A stretch of 36,954 nucleotides of DNA from Hyphomicrobiaceae bacterium (GCA_020442185.1 JAGRKS010000033.1:1-36954); one strand, 5' to 3'. Numbered from the stretch's first letter, positions 9,395-18,300 are shown. Notes: a model not told the origin generated them from the sequence alone. A program made the numbers and translations.

Positions 9395-10330
9395 ATGCCG
9401 CAAGCCACGACCATCGCCCATCTGTCGGACGTTCACTTGACGCCGCTCAGGGGTTTCACGCCGCGCCACTGGAACGTCAAGCGCACGCTCGGCCTCATCA
9501 ACTGGCATCGGGGACGCAAATCCGTGCATCGCCACGAGGTCGTCGACTGGCTGATCGCCGATCTGGCCAGCCTCAAGTGCGATCACATCGCTGTAACGGG
9601 TGACCTCTGCAACATCGGGTTGCCGGGTGAATATTCGGCTGCCTTGTCCTGGCTGCAGAGCATCGGCCCGCCCGATAGCGTCAGCGTCGTGCCGGGCAAC
9701 CACGATATCTATTCGCGACTGACCACTCACCCCGGTGTCGGACTTTGGCACGACTACATGTCGTCAGACGCATTTGGCGCCGCGATAGCAGGCGTCGGCG
9801 CGGTCGCGTATGGCTTTCCCTACGTCAGGAGGGTCGGCTGCATCGCACTCGTCGGGGTGAATTCGGCGGTCGAAACGCGTCCCTTCGTCGCCGCCGGGAA
9901 AGTGGGCCGCGAGCAGCGCGCCGCCGTCGGGCGCGTGCTGGCGGCACTTTCCGGCAGCGGTCTGGCGCGTGTCGTCCTCATCCATCATCCCCCCCTCGCA
10001 TCGCAGGCGCCGGGCCGGCGTCAGCTGAGCGATGCAAACCAATTCGAGGACGTGCTGCGCGAGCATGGGGCGGAACTGGTGCTGCACGGCCATAACCACC
10101 GCGACAGCCTCGTCTGGTGCCAAGGCGAGCGCGGCCCCATTCCGATTGTCGGCATCGCATCGGGATCGGCCGGCCGGCGCCACAGAAGCGAGCCGCTCGC
10201 CCGCTATAACCTCATTCGCGTGCGCGGGGACGGCGGACGTTGGGCCATCGAGATCACGGGACGTGGACTTGTCTCCGGAGGCGTTGCAGTGGCGGAGCTC
10301 GACCGCCAGCGCCTCGAACCCGCGGAGTAG
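9395..10330 (+). CDS. Calcineurin-like metallophosphoesterase (Icc/CpdA-like)
   Basis: This 311-residue cytoplasmic protein shows every signature of the two-metal calcineurin-like fold: SDVH (residues 11-14), TGDL (68-71), GNHD (101-104), a histidine motif HHPP in the second half, and HGHNH (231-235). The length and motif spacing match the class III cyclic-nucleotide phosphodiesterase-like (CpdA/Icc) group, but the true substrate is unknown. The ATG at 9395 begins directly before the first catalytic strand (MPQATTIAHLSDVHL) and has an AGGA about 9 bases upstream. In-frame sequence before it is arginine-rich and probably not translated. The MFS gene follows 227 bases downstream. Confidence 0.9.
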   Translation: MPQATTIAHLSDVHLTPLRGFTPRHWNVKRTLGLINWHRGRKSVHRHEVVDWLIADLASLKCDHIAVTGDLCNIGLPGEYSAALSWLQSIGPPDSVSVVPGNHDIYSRLTTHPGVGLWHDYMSSDAFGAAIAGVGAVAYGFPYVRRVGCIALVGVNSAVETRPFVAAGKVGREQRAAVGRVLAALSGSGLARVVLIHHPPLASQAPGRRQLSDANQFEDVLREHGAELVLHGHNHRDSLVWCQGERGPIPIVGIASGSAGRRHRSEPLARYNLIRVRGDGGRWAIEITGRGLVSGGVAVAELDRQRLEPAE

Positions 10331-10557
10331 GCGCGGCGCGCGGACCGTCGCGGCGTCGGTTCAATCGATGTCTGGGCGATCCTCGATGGCTATGGGAATT
10401 GCGGGGCAGGAATGCGCAAACCGCACGGCACGGCCGAGATCGGTTATTTGCCGAGCGCGGCCGTCGGGGTATTGAGAACGGCGCCACGCGGGCACGCGAT
10501 GGATAGGCGGCGCACACTCGACGCGCACAGAACCCCAATGGAGACGGGCGAGACGCC

Positions 10558-11826
10558 ATGGACATGACGGCACCGGGGCAAGCGGCACAGCAAGTGGGCA
10601 CCACGCCATCGCCCGACGGTGGCCGTTCCGCCGGCATTCCCGTCTGGGTGGTAATCCTCGCCGCCGCCACCATCGCCGCCATCGGCATGGGTCTGCGCCA
10701 GGTGATGGGCCTATACCTGAAGCCCGTCAGCGATACGCTCGGCGTCGGCCGCGAGGCATTTGCGCTCGCGATCGCGATATCCAACATCGTCTGGGGCATC
10801 TCGGCGCCGATCACCGGTGCCATATCGGACAAGTACGGCACCGGCCGGGTTGCGATCTTCGGCGCCGTGACGACAATCATCGGCCTCCTGGTGCTGGCCA
10901 CGGCGGCGACGGAGTTCGACCTCCTCATTTCCGGTGTGTTCCTCGGCTTCGGCGTTGCCGGCTGCGGCGTCAACGCGATGGTCGGCGCGGTCGCGCGGCG
11001 CGTGCCCGCCGCCGAGCGGACATCGGCAATCGCGGCCATCGGCATGGGGAGCGGCGCCGGCATCCTGATCGCACTGCCCTATACGCACCTGTTGATGCAG
11101 GGGCTCGGCTGGCAGCAAAGCCTCTTCGTGCTTGCGGCGACGGCGGCGACGATCCTCGTCCTGGCGCGGGCGGTCAGCGGCAAGCCGCAGGTTGCGGCCG
11201 GGGAATCCACGCAAAGCCTCGGTGAGGCGCTCGGAGAAGCATTCAAGCATCCGAGTTTCTGGTTGTTGAATGCAGGCTTCTTCGTCTGCGGATTTCACGT
11301 CGTGTTCTACGGCACGCATCTTCCGGCCTACATCGCCGACAAGGGTCTGCCCCCGAATGTCGCTGTGCTGGGCTTGACCGCGGTCGGCCTCGGCAATCTC
11401 ATCGGCACATACCTTTCGGGCCAATGGGGCCGCCGATTGCCGAAGAAGTACGGCCTCGTGCTCATTTACCTCGGCCGATCCGCCGTCTTCCTCGGCTTCC
11501 TGTTCCTGCCGATCACCACGACGACGGTGCTGTTGCTCAGTTCCGTTCTCGGCATCTTGTGGCTGTCGACGGTGCCGCTGACCAGTGGTCTCGTTGCAAC
11601 CTTCTTCGGTGCCAAGTGGATGACGATGCTCTATGGCTTCGTGTTTTTATCGCACCAGGTCGGCTCCTTCCTCGGGGCGTGGCTCGGCGGATATATTTTC
11701 GATAAGCTGCAGAGCTATGATGCGATGTGGTGGATTTCGTTTGGGCTGGGGCTTGCCGCCGCGGCGGTCAACTGGCCGATCCGGGAGCAGCCGGTGCGGC
11801 GGCTTGCCGAAGCTCCGGCACAGTAG
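10558..11826 (+). CDS. MFS transporter, probably organic-anion or monocarboxylate type
   Basis: This 422-residue inner-membrane protein has about 12 hydrophobic segments and belongs to the major facilitator superfamily. The loop after the second helix carries the MFS signature as GAISDKYGTGRVAIFG, and the first helix has MGLRQVMGLYLKPVSDTLGV. That opening resembles the oxalate/formate-antiporter and monocarboxylate-type group, but the substrate is not predictable. The start may be 10558 (MDM) or the ATG two codons later. The only GGAG is about 14 bases upstream of the first, so the ribosome-binding site does not decide it. A small membrane-protein gene follows after 107 bases. Confidence 0.88.
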   Translation: MDMTAPGQAAQQVGTTPSPDGGRSAGIPVWVVILAAATIAAIGMGLRQVMGLYLKPVSDTLGVGREAFALAIAISNIVWGISAPITGAISDKYGTGRVAIFGAVTTIIGLLVLATAATEFDLLISGVFLGFGVAGCGVNAMVGAVARRVPAAERTSAIAAIGMGSGAGILIALPYTHLLMQGLGWQQSLFVLAATAATILVLARAVSGKPQVAAGESTQSLGEALGEAFKHPSFWLLNAGFFVCGFHVVFYGTHLPAYIADKGLPPNVAVLGLTAVGLGNLIGTYLSGQWGRRLPKKYGLVLIYLGRSAVFLGFLFLPITTTTVLLLSSVLGILWLSTVPLTSGLVATFFGAKWMTMLYGFVFLSHQVGSFLGAWLGGYIFDKLQSYDAMWWISFGLGLAAAAVNWPIREQPVRRLAEAPAQ

Positions 11827-11933
11827 CGACGCCGACGGTAGAGTGGCGACAGCGGCCGGTGGTGGCTTCGCGGGTGACACCAGTCGCGACGGCAGACGAG
11901 ATCGGCCGCCAACCGGAGAAACGTGAAGGCGCC

Positions 11934-12119
11934 ATGGCTCACCGCGGCACCATTAAGCCCGATGCATCCGACCGGGAGCGCGCGCCCGCCGCTTTTATTG
12001 CGGCGCTTCTGGTCGTGCTCGCCGTCATCATCGCTGGGTCGCTTTATCTGACGGTGGTGCGTGGAGAGGCCTTGTTTCTCGATCTGGCCGGGCTGTCGGG
12101 GCTGCTGTTCTGCTTCTGA
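11934..12119 (+). CDS. Small inner-membrane protein, unknown
   Basis: This is a predicted 61-residue protein with a polar N-terminus (MAHRGTIKPDASDRERAP), one clear membrane helix (about residues 19-42) and a second hydrophobic stretch at the extreme C-terminus (ALFLDLAGLSGLLFCF). A GAAGG ribosome-binding site lies 5-9 bases before the ATG, which supports translation. It sits between the MFS gene and the PhoD-like gene on the same strand. No family is recognised. Confidence 0.65.
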   Translation: MAHRGTIKPDASDRERAPAAFIAALLVVLAVIIAGSLYLTVVRGEALFLDLAGLSGLLFCF

Positions 12120-12177
12120 TCATTCGGAGTTTGGTGTGGGAACGGTTGCGCCAGTATTCGCGCCGGAGCGAGGCGAT

Positions 12178-13473
12178 ATGTCGAGATATGAGCCGCGTTT
12201 GACGTGCACGATCGAGAGCCGGTGCTCGACGCTCGCCGTCTGCGGTTATGGCCCGTGGCCGCGCGCCGCGATGAAGCGACGGCCCAGGGTCGCTGCTGTG
12301 TTGGCGGCCGGGTTGGCGTCTGCACTCGCAACCTCGTGGCTCGCTGGTTCGGCCATGGCACGCGACGGTGCCGAGTATGCAACCGGACGCGCCATCGAGA
12401 CGGTGTCGGCGGTCCCGGCGACGCCGTGGCGACAGCTTGCGCCGACGACGCGCCTGACGCGCATCGCAGTCGGCTCATGTCTCGATCAACGCCGGCCGCA
12501 ACCCATCCTGTCCGCCATCATGGCGCGCGATCCGCAACTGTTCCTCATGCTCGGTGACAATGTCTACGGCGATATCAAGAGCGCCGATGGCCGGGAATTG
12601 GCAGAGGCCTATGGCGTGCAGCTCAGGCACCCGGAATTCGCGGTCGCACGGCAGCGGGTGGCGATGCTCGGCATCTGGGACGATCACGACTATGGCGGCA
12701 ACGATGCTGGCGCGGATTTCGCGGCGAAGCACACGGCGGCGCGTCTCTTCAGAGAGTTCTGGCAGCGGCCCCGGCCAGAGGGCGGCGCGGAGGAAGGCGT
12801 ATATTTCGCGGAAGTTTTCGGCCCGCCCGGTGCGCGCGTGCAGATCATCTTTCTCGACACGCGCTGGGCGCGATCTCCTCTCAAGGTGCGTACCGCGCCG
12901 TTCTCGTGGTGGGGCAAATACGAGCCGGACTTGCACCCTGAGAAGACCATGCTTGGCGAGCGGCAGTGGCATTGGCTCCAGCGGCAACTCTCTGAGCCAG
13001 CCGAGATTCGGCTCATCGTGTCGTCGATCCAGGTGCTCGCGGAAGGTCATGGGTTCGAGCGCTGGGGCAATCTGCCGCTCGAGCGCGACCGGCTGTTGCG
13101 TCTCATCGAGACGACGGGCGCGGGGGGCGTCGTGCTGCTCTCAGGCGATCGGCACAACGCTGCATTCTACCAAGCGACGCTCGCGGGCGGGGTGACGCTG
13201 CCGGAAGTAACGGCGAGCTCGCTCAATCGCGCCTACGGGCCGTCGCGCGATAGCGCCGGGCCGGAGCGGCGCGGCGAAGCCTACTGGCGGGAGAATTTCG
13301 CGGAGATCGCCATCGACTGGGAGGCGCGTGCGCTGACACTCGATATTCGGGGGATCGACGGTGCAGCGGTCTCGAGCTGGCGTCTTGGCTTCGACGAGAT
13401 TGCCAGCGCGGCGACTGTCGCAAAGCCAACCAGCGCGGCGACTGCCGCGGAGAATAATAACGCGGCGCAATAG
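12178..13473 (+). CDS. PhoD-like (alkaline phosphatase D family) phosphoesterase, exported
   Basis: This is a metal-dependent phosphoesterase of the PhoD/metallophosphatase group. Motifs include VGSC (residues 98-101), MLGDNVYGD (124-132), WDDHDYGGND (167-176), FLDTRW in the middle and LLSGDRHNAAF towards the C-terminus. A signal peptide can be read from residue 32 (MKRRPRVAAVLAAGLASALA). Start choice is open: ATG 12178 has a GGAG/GAGG ribosome-binding region but puts 31 residues before the signal peptide, while ATG 12271 starts exactly at it but lacks a Shine-Dalgarno. The mature enzyme presumably acts in the periplasm. The C-terminal tail is Ala/Thr/Asn-rich. Substrate unknown; phosphodiesters are usual for the family. 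Confidence 0.87.
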   Translation: MSRYEPRLTCTIESRCSTLAVCGYGPWPRAAMKRRPRVAAVLAAGLASALATSWLAGSAMARDGAEYATGRAIETVSAVPATPWRQLAPTTRLTRIAVGSCLDQRRPQPILSAIMARDPQLFLMLGDNVYGDIKSADGRELAEAYGVQLRHPEFAVARQRVAMLGIWDDHDYGGNDAGADFAAKHTAARLFREFWQRPRPEGGAEEGVYFAEVFGPPGARVQIIFLDTRWARSPLKVRTAPFSWWGKYEPDLHPEKTMLGERQWHWLQRQLSEPAEIRLIVSSIQVLAEGHGFERWGNLPLERDRLLRLIETTGAGGVVLLSGDRHNAAFYQATLAGGVTLPEVTASSLNRAYGPSRDSAGPERRGEAYWRENFAEIAIDWEARALTLDIRGIDGAAVSSWRLGFDEIASAATVAKPTSAATAAENNNAAQ

Positions 13474-13781
13474 GCGCATCGAGCATAGAACCTGACACGC
13501 AAAAATCGCCGGGCATTGTGCCGGCGCACCCTGCGCGGTTGTCGGCTCGAATGCGTGCGGCAAGGCTTGCGAACCGAATGCTGGACGGCCGGGCCAATCC
13601 GCCGCGTTCATGTCGCATCTCTCATGGTCTAATATCATCGTCCAAAGTTCTCCGAGGACCGTAGCTCCGGCCAAACCCGGGCGTCGCCCCGTCCTCCCCC
13701 GAATGCGCGGTCACGCGTTACGCGGCGCATTCCCGGTGGCGAGACCGGCTGAGAGAGAGCGCTGTCTGGGAGAGAAATGAA
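13474..13781. other. Intergenic region with two hairpins
   Basis: About 308 bases without a gene. A CGCCGG/CCGGCG stem near 13507-13526 could end the phoD-like transcript, although it has no U-tract. A stem GAATGCGC (13701-13708) / GCGCATTC (13725-13732) lies about 50 bases ahead of the DUF302 gene and may be part of its mRNA leader. Confidence 0.4.
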
Positions 13782-14330
13782 ATGTCGGACGAAGCACTCG
13801 GCCATCGCGCGGCCCCGCTGACGCTGCAGGCAAAAAAATGGTTCGTCGCAACGCCCATCCTCTTCGCTTTTGCAATCGCATTCATGGCCAGTGTCGTTCG
13901 GCCGGGCGCGGCCGAGGCGGGCGACGCCGTGCAGTCGGTCCGCATCACGCGAGCCTTTGGCGATGCGCGGGTCGACCTGCAGGCCGCAATCGTCAACCAG
14001 GGCCTCAACATCGATTACAACGGCCGTGTCGGTGAGATGTTGAAGCGCACCGGTCCGGACGTCGGTTCGAGCGTCGAAATTTATCGCGAGGCCGAGTATT
14101 TCACGTTCTGCTCGTCGCGCCTTTCGCGCGCGATGATGGAGGCCGATCCGCTGAACGCGGGGCTCTGTCCCTACGTCATGTTCGTGTTCGAGAGCGCGGC
14201 AACGCCGGGCGAGGTCACCGTCGGCTATCGTGTCCTGCCAGTTGGTGCCGATGCGAACCCGGCAACGACAAAGGCGCTCGGCGACATCGACGCGCTGCTC
14301 TCGAAGATCCTGGCCGAGGCGACCGATTAG
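13782..14330 (+). CDS. Membrane-anchored DUF302 protein
   Basis: This 182-residue protein begins with a short cytoplasmic stretch and one hydrophobic helix at about residues 20-40 (WFVATPILFAFAIAFMASVV). A periplasmic DUF302 domain follows (about 60-180). The DUF302 fold is suggested by GLNIDYNGRVGEMLKRTG, then EYFTFCSSRLSRAMMEADPLNAGLCPY (shown here only to position the two domain cysteines, at residues 110 and 129) and the strand VMFVFESA. DUF302 proteins are small alpha/beta domains of uncertain role, often in the envelope. The helix could be an uncleaved anchor or a late signal peptide (PGAAEAG). GGGAGA lies upstream of the ATG at 13782. The next gene downstream is under a separate riboswitch. 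Confidence 0.8.
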   Translation: MSDEALGHRAAPLTLQAKKWFVATPILFAFAIAFMASVVRPGAAEAGDAVQSVRITRAFGDARVDLQAAIVNQGLNIDYNGRVGEMLKRTGPDVGSSVEIYREAEYFTFCSSRLSRAMMEADPLNAGLCPYVMFVFESAATPGEVTVGYRVLPVGADANPATTKALGDIDALLSKILAEATD

Positions 14331-14414
14331 ACTGGCGGGCAGCGGCCCGTCACGACGGCCCAGGGTCCGAAGCTGCTTGGGCCGCGATGTCCAGAGGTAC
14401 GGATTTCCGTGCTC

Positions 14415-14495
14415 GGAACCGCAAAAACTGTTGCCCGTTTGCCTCGGAATGCGACCAACAGTTTTATTGACTCTCTCTCGGCTCGGGGTTCAGAT
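14415..14495 (+). promoter_or_regulatory. Candidate promoter and operator region of the B12 uptake operon
   Basis: Three signals overlap just ahead of the riboswitch. TTGACT (14467-14472) stands 17 bases from TCAGAT (14490-14495), which would place the transcription start at about 14502, at the first base of the riboswitch. Immediately upstream is a perfect 10-bp inverted repeat, AAAACTGTTG (14424-14433) / CAACAGTTTT (14456-14465). GGAAC (14415-14419) with CGTT (14436-14439), 16 bases apart, matches the EcfG general-stress sigma-factor pattern, though that may be chance. Confidence 0.4.
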
Positions 14496-14497
14496 GA

Positions 14498-14705
14498 CGG
14501 CGTGACGGTTCCCGCCCGGTCTTACCGGAAGGGACGAAAAAGGGAATTCGGAAGGAGCTTGTCGCTCCGTGCCGAAGCTGCCCCCGCAACTGTATGCAGC
14601 GAGCCAACTCCACTACTGCCACTGTCATCCTCCGTTTTGGGGAACGATGGGAAGGCTGGACGAGGCGTTCGAGCTGTAAGCCAGGAGACCTGCCGGCACA
14701 TGTCG
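14498..14705 (+). promoter_or_regulatory. Cobalamin riboswitch
   Basis: The conserved elements of the cobalamin (AdoCbl/B12) riboswitch occur in order: GACGGTTCCC from 14504, the GGAATTCGG-like block, the GCTGCCCCCGCAACTGT core, a GCCACTG element, GGGAAGGC, and the terminal B12 box GCCAGGAGACCTGCC at 14680-14694. It lies on the same strand as btuB, about 240 bases before its start. When cobalamin is abundant such switches repress translation or cause termination, so this element should turn down the btuB-F-C-D operon. The expression platform in the long leader after 14705 is not obvious. Confidence 0.95.
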
Positions 14706-14942
14706 CCCATCCACCGTGCGGGGCGCGCGGAGGAGCGGAGACCCGTAGTGGCGACGGAGGTGCAACCGGTGGGGGCATCGTCTGTCTGGTCGCGATCGGG
14801 GTGACAGGTCCTGATCCATCGATGACATGACATGACCGAGCGGCGCTGAGATGCGTCCGCATCGATCAATCGTCATGGGTCCAGCCTCACGGATGATCGT
14901 GTCTCACTCTCGCGTCGCTTGATCGAGGGGTCGACAGGACAC

Positions 14943-17180
14943 ATGAGAAGCAATCAACATGAAAGATCAGGTCGCCATGGAAGCGGCGGCGCAATGCGCG
15001 GTTGCAGGTCCATCAGGCCGTCAGTCTGGCAGCCGGTAACAGCGGTTGCCGCATCGTCGGCAGTCTTGGCATTCTGGGTGACGGGCGCGGCGGCACAGCA
15101 GGTGGCCGAGACGGTGCTGCCGGCGATCGTCGTCGATGGCGCGACACTCGCGAAGCCTGCGCGCAAGGTGCGGAAGGTGTCGCCGCAGCCGTCGCCGGAC
15201 GTCGGCGGACCGGTCGCGAAGCAGGCCCAATCAAAGAAAAAGGCAACGGCCGCCTCTGGCGCTTCGCCGGCAGCGGATGCAGGCGGGGGCGCGGCCGATA
15301 TCGACATCGGTGCGGCGAGTCCAGATGGCGATTCCAGCGCCGACCGCGGCGTTCCGCGCGATGCGCTCGGCACGGCCGTATCGGTAGTGACGGCCGACGA
15401 TATCAAGGCACAGCAGATCCAGAGCGCGAGCGATGCGCTGCGCGCGCTGCCCGGTGTCTCGGTCAACCAGCAGGGCGGGGCTGGAAACGTCACGGTCGTG
15501 CGCATCCGCGGCGCCGAGAGCAATCACACGCTGGTCGTGATCGACGGTGTCGAAGTGAACTCCAACACCGACGGCTTCTATGATTTCGCCAACTTGTCGG
15601 CTGCAGAAATCGAGCGCATCGAAGTGCTGCGCGGGCCGCAGAGCGGTCTATATGGCGGTGGCGCCCTGGGCGGCGTCATCAACATCGTCACCAAATCCGG
15701 CAAGGGGCCGTTGACGGTGACCGCGGAAGGCGAGGCGGGTGCCTTCGAGACGCGCAGCGGTCGTGCCGGCATTTCTGGCGGCAACGATCGCGCGTGGGCG
15801 GCGCTGATGGTATCGGCGCGCGAGACGGCGGGGTTCAACATCGCGCCCGTCGGCCCCGAGAAGGACGGCTCGACGCTGAAGACGCTCAATTTCAAGGGTG
15901 GCGTCAAACCGTTCGAGAACCTGACGGTGAGCGGCAATTTCCGCGTCAGCCGGCTCGAAGGCGATCGCGATGACTTCAATGGGTTGGTCGGCGGGTTCTT
16001 CGTCGCCAATGACAGCCTGTCGACGTTCTCGAACGAATCGTGGTCGGGACGCATCGAGGCTGAGTTGTCGCTGCTCGGGGGCGCTTTCGTCCACAAGGTG
16101 TACGCGACCAAGGCCGACCGCGATGTGCGCGATGTCGATCGCGGTGCCTTTCCGGCCAACAGCATCCTTCTCGACGACAAGACGACATACGGCTACGTGA
16201 CGACGCTCCGGCTCGACGCGCCGTCAGGCATGCCCGTCCGCCATTACGTGACGGCGCTGATCGAAAGTCAGGAAGAGACATTCGATCAGCCGGACGCTGG
16301 CAACTTCCATGCAGAGCGCGGTCGCTTGAGCTTCGCCGGTGAGATACGCGGCGAGTATTTCGATGTTCTGCATCTTGGCGCGACCGTGCGCCAGGACGAC
16401 AACGACAGCTTCGACGATGCGACCAACTGGCGACTGCAGGGCTCGCTGAAAGTACCGTCGACACCGTTCCGTCTGCATGCGAGCTATGGCACAGGTGTCA
16501 AGTATCCGAGCTTCGCCGAGCTCTTCGGTACGTTCTTCCGCTACACACCGAACCCTGATCTTCAGCCCGAGGAGTCGCGCGGCTGGGACGCTGGCATCGA
16601 GGCGACGTTGCTCGATGGCCGTGCGATACTCGACATCACCTATTTCAAGGCGGACCTCGAAAACGAGATTGTCGACGACTTTTCGAATTTCCCGAACATC
16701 ACGTCGCGCAACCTTGCGGGAAGCAGCCAGCGCCAGGGCGTCGAGTTCGCGGGCCGGTTTGCGCCCGTCGCCGGCATCACACTCGGTGCGTCCTATACCT
16801 GGCTCGACGCCGAGGACGATGTCGGTCTGGCGGAAATCCGGCGGCCGCGCCATCAGGGCCGTTTCGATGTCGATTGGCGGTCCGCTGATCGGCGCGCCCG
16901 TCTCAACTTGGCCGCGGTCTACAATGGGCGGTCCCTCGACAACGGTTTTCTCGTTGGTCCGCCATTCGCGACACGCGTAACGCTCGACGACGCCTGGCTT
17001 TTGCGGCTCGCCGGTAGTTATGAAGTCGCTCCCGGTGTCGAAATGTTCGGCAGGGTCGAGAATCTGCTCGATCAGCGGTATCAGGAGGTGTTCGGCTACG
17101 AGACCGCCGGTATCGCGGCATACGCAGGACTTCGCTTCAAGCTCGAGGCGTCGCCGCGGGGCGGCGCTTCCTTGAAATGA
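14943..17180 (+). CDS. btuB: TonB-dependent outer-membrane cobalamin receptor
   Basis: This 745-residue outer-membrane receptor should import cobalamin using TonB energy. Signal sequence: about residues 1-51, with a basic lead and ending GAAAQ. A probable TonB box reads ETVLPAIVV (56-64). An unusually long Ala/Lys/Gly-rich linker (about 65-130) precedes the plug domain (DALGTAVSVVTADDI onward, with VRIRGAESNHTLVVIDGVEV and IEVLRGPQSGLYGGGALGGV). The rest is a 22-strand-type barrel ending in AYAGLRFKLE. The start at 14943 has an AGGAC ribosome-binding site; a TTG eight codons earlier and an ATG at 14994 are alternatives. The upstream cobalamin riboswitch and downstream BtuFCD genes give the substrate. 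btuF starts 25 bases after the stop. Confidence 0.94.
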   Translation: MRSNQHERSGRHGSGGAMRGCRSIRPSVWQPVTAVAASSAVLAFWVTGAAAQQVAETVLPAIVVDGATLAKPARKVRKVSPQPSPDVGGPVAKQAQSKKKATAASGASPAADAGGGAADIDIGAASPDGDSSADRGVPRDALGTAVSVVTADDIKAQQIQSASDALRALPGVSVNQQGGAGNVTVVRIRGAESNHTLVVIDGVEVNSNTDGFYDFANLSAAEIERIEVLRGPQSGLYGGGALGGVINIVTKSGKGPLTVTAEGEAGAFETRSGRAGISGGNDRAWAALMVSARETAGFNIAPVGPEKDGSTLKTLNFKGGVKPFENLTVSGNFRVSRLEGDRDDFNGLVGGFFVANDSLSTFSNESWSGRIEAELSLLGGAFVHKVYATKADRDVRDVDRGAFPANSILLDDKTTYGYVTTLRLDAPSGMPVRHYVTALIESQEETFDQPDAGNFHAERGRLSFAGEIRGEYFDVLHLGATVRQDDNDSFDDATNWRLQGSLKVPSTPFRLHASYGTGVKYPSFAELFGTFFRYTPNPDLQPEESRGWDAGIEATLLDGRAILDITYFKADLENEIVDDFSNFPNITSRNLAGSSQRQGVEFAGRFAPVAGITLGASYTWLDAEDDVGLAEIRRPRHQGRFDVDWRSADRRARLNLAAVYNGRSLDNGFLVGPPFATRVTLDDAWLLRLAGSYEVAPGVEMFGRVENLLDQRYQEVFGYETAGIAAYAGLRFKLEASPRGGASLK

Positions 17181-17205
17181 ACGGCAAGGGCGACAGGATG
17201 AGGCA

Positions 17206-18300
17206 ATGACGCGCGCCACCGGCACGAGTGCACGGATGTTGGCCAGTGCGGGCGTTATGGCCGCGGCGGCCGTGGTGGCTTGGCTGTCGTGGTCGCGGGC
17301 AACCGTCTTCGATCACGCGGCGGCGCCGAAGGGTGCCGCTTCTGCCAGCGCCGCCGCCAGCGCTGCGGCCAGCACTGGCGCGTCGTCGCCGCAACGCATT
17401 GTCTCGCTCAACCTTTGTACCGACCAGTTGCTCCTCGATCTCGTCGAGCGCCCGCGCATCGCCGCGTTGAGCCGGCTTGCCGCCGATCCCGTACTGTCGG
17501 CGGTGGCCGGGCGAGTCGAAGGGATCAAGCTGGTGCGCGGCCGGGCCGAGGAAGTTCTTTCACTTTCGCCCGATCTGGTCGTGACAACTGCCTATTCGAC
17601 GCCCGAGGTGGTCGCCCTGCTGCGCCGGGTCGGCGTGCCGGTCGTCGTCGTGCCGCTCGCCCAGGATTTCGCCGGCATCCGCACGGCGATCCGAGGACTG
17701 TCGGAGAGCATCGGCGAGGCACGGCGCGGTGACGCCATGATCCGGGATTTCGATGCACGCCTGGCGGCCGCGGCGCCGCGCACCGACGAGCGTCCGACGG
17801 CGCTCGCCTATCAGGTCAACAGCCTGACGTCGGGGCCGGGCGGGTTGATCGACGCCGCCCTCTCCGCCGCAGGCTTCCGCAATGTGGCTGGTGACCGCAC
17901 GCTCGGACCCGGGGGACGGCTGCCGCTCGAAACGCTCGTCGCGCGGCCGCCGGATCTCGTCGTGCTCGCGAACGCGCCCGATCAGTTCCGCACGGTGCTG
18001 GCCGACAATCTGCGCCATCCGGCTTTTCGCGACGTCTTGGCTCGACAACGTCACGTCGAGATCGAGATGCCGCTGTGGCTGTGTGGAACGCCCGCCATCG
18101 CCGCAGCTGTCGAACGCCTGTCGTTGGCGCGCGCGGCGTTTCGGGACAGCGCTGCGGCACGGGCAGATGCCGCCATCTCGCGAGCGGCGCGCGTTGCATT
18201 CGGTCCGGCTCCCGAGGCTGGCAACGCGCCGCCAACGGCAACAGCCGAAGCTCGGCGGGCCAAGTCCGCGACGCAGCCGGCCAAGGCTATGTCGCGATGA
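17206..18300 (+). CDS. btuF: Periplasmic cobalamin-binding protein of the ABC importer
   Basis: This predicted 364-residue binding protein captures cobalamin in the periplasm and delivers it to BtuCD. A hydrophobic N-terminal segment (about residues 10-27) acts as signal or anchor. A low-complexity Ala/Ser linker follows, then the class III binding fold opening QRIVSLNLCTDQLLLDLV, with ALSRLAADP and SLSPDLVVTT, and a second lobe around NSLTSGPGGLIDAALSAAGF. The start has AGGATGAGG about 4-8 bases upstream. Its stop overlaps the next start as ATGA (18297-18300), indicating translational coupling to btuC. Iron-siderophore and haem binding proteins share this fold, so the cobalamin assignment rests on the riboswitch and operon. 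Confidence 0.9.
   Translation: MTRATGTSARMLASAGVMAAAAVVAWLSWSRATVFDHAAAPKGAASASAAASAAASTGASSPQRIVSLNLCTDQLLLDLVERPRIAALSRLAADPVLSAVAGRVEGIKLVRGRAEEVLSLSPDLVVTTAYSTPEVVALLRRVGVPVVVVPLAQDFAGIRTAIRGLSESIGEARRGDAMIRDFDARLAAAAPRTDERPTALAYQVNSLTSGPGGLIDAALSAAGFRNVAGDRTLGPGGRLPLETLVARPPDLVVLANAPDQFRTVLADNLRHPAFRDVLARQRHVEIEMPLWLCGTPAIAAAVERLSLARAAFRDSAAARADAAISRAARVAFGPAPEAGNAPPTATAEARRAKSATQPAKAMSR

Noticed and set aside
10361..10609. 82-codon minus-strand frame between the phosphoesterase and MFS genes
   Set aside because: Arg/Pro-rich with no ribosome-binding site, and it overlaps the MFS start antisense.
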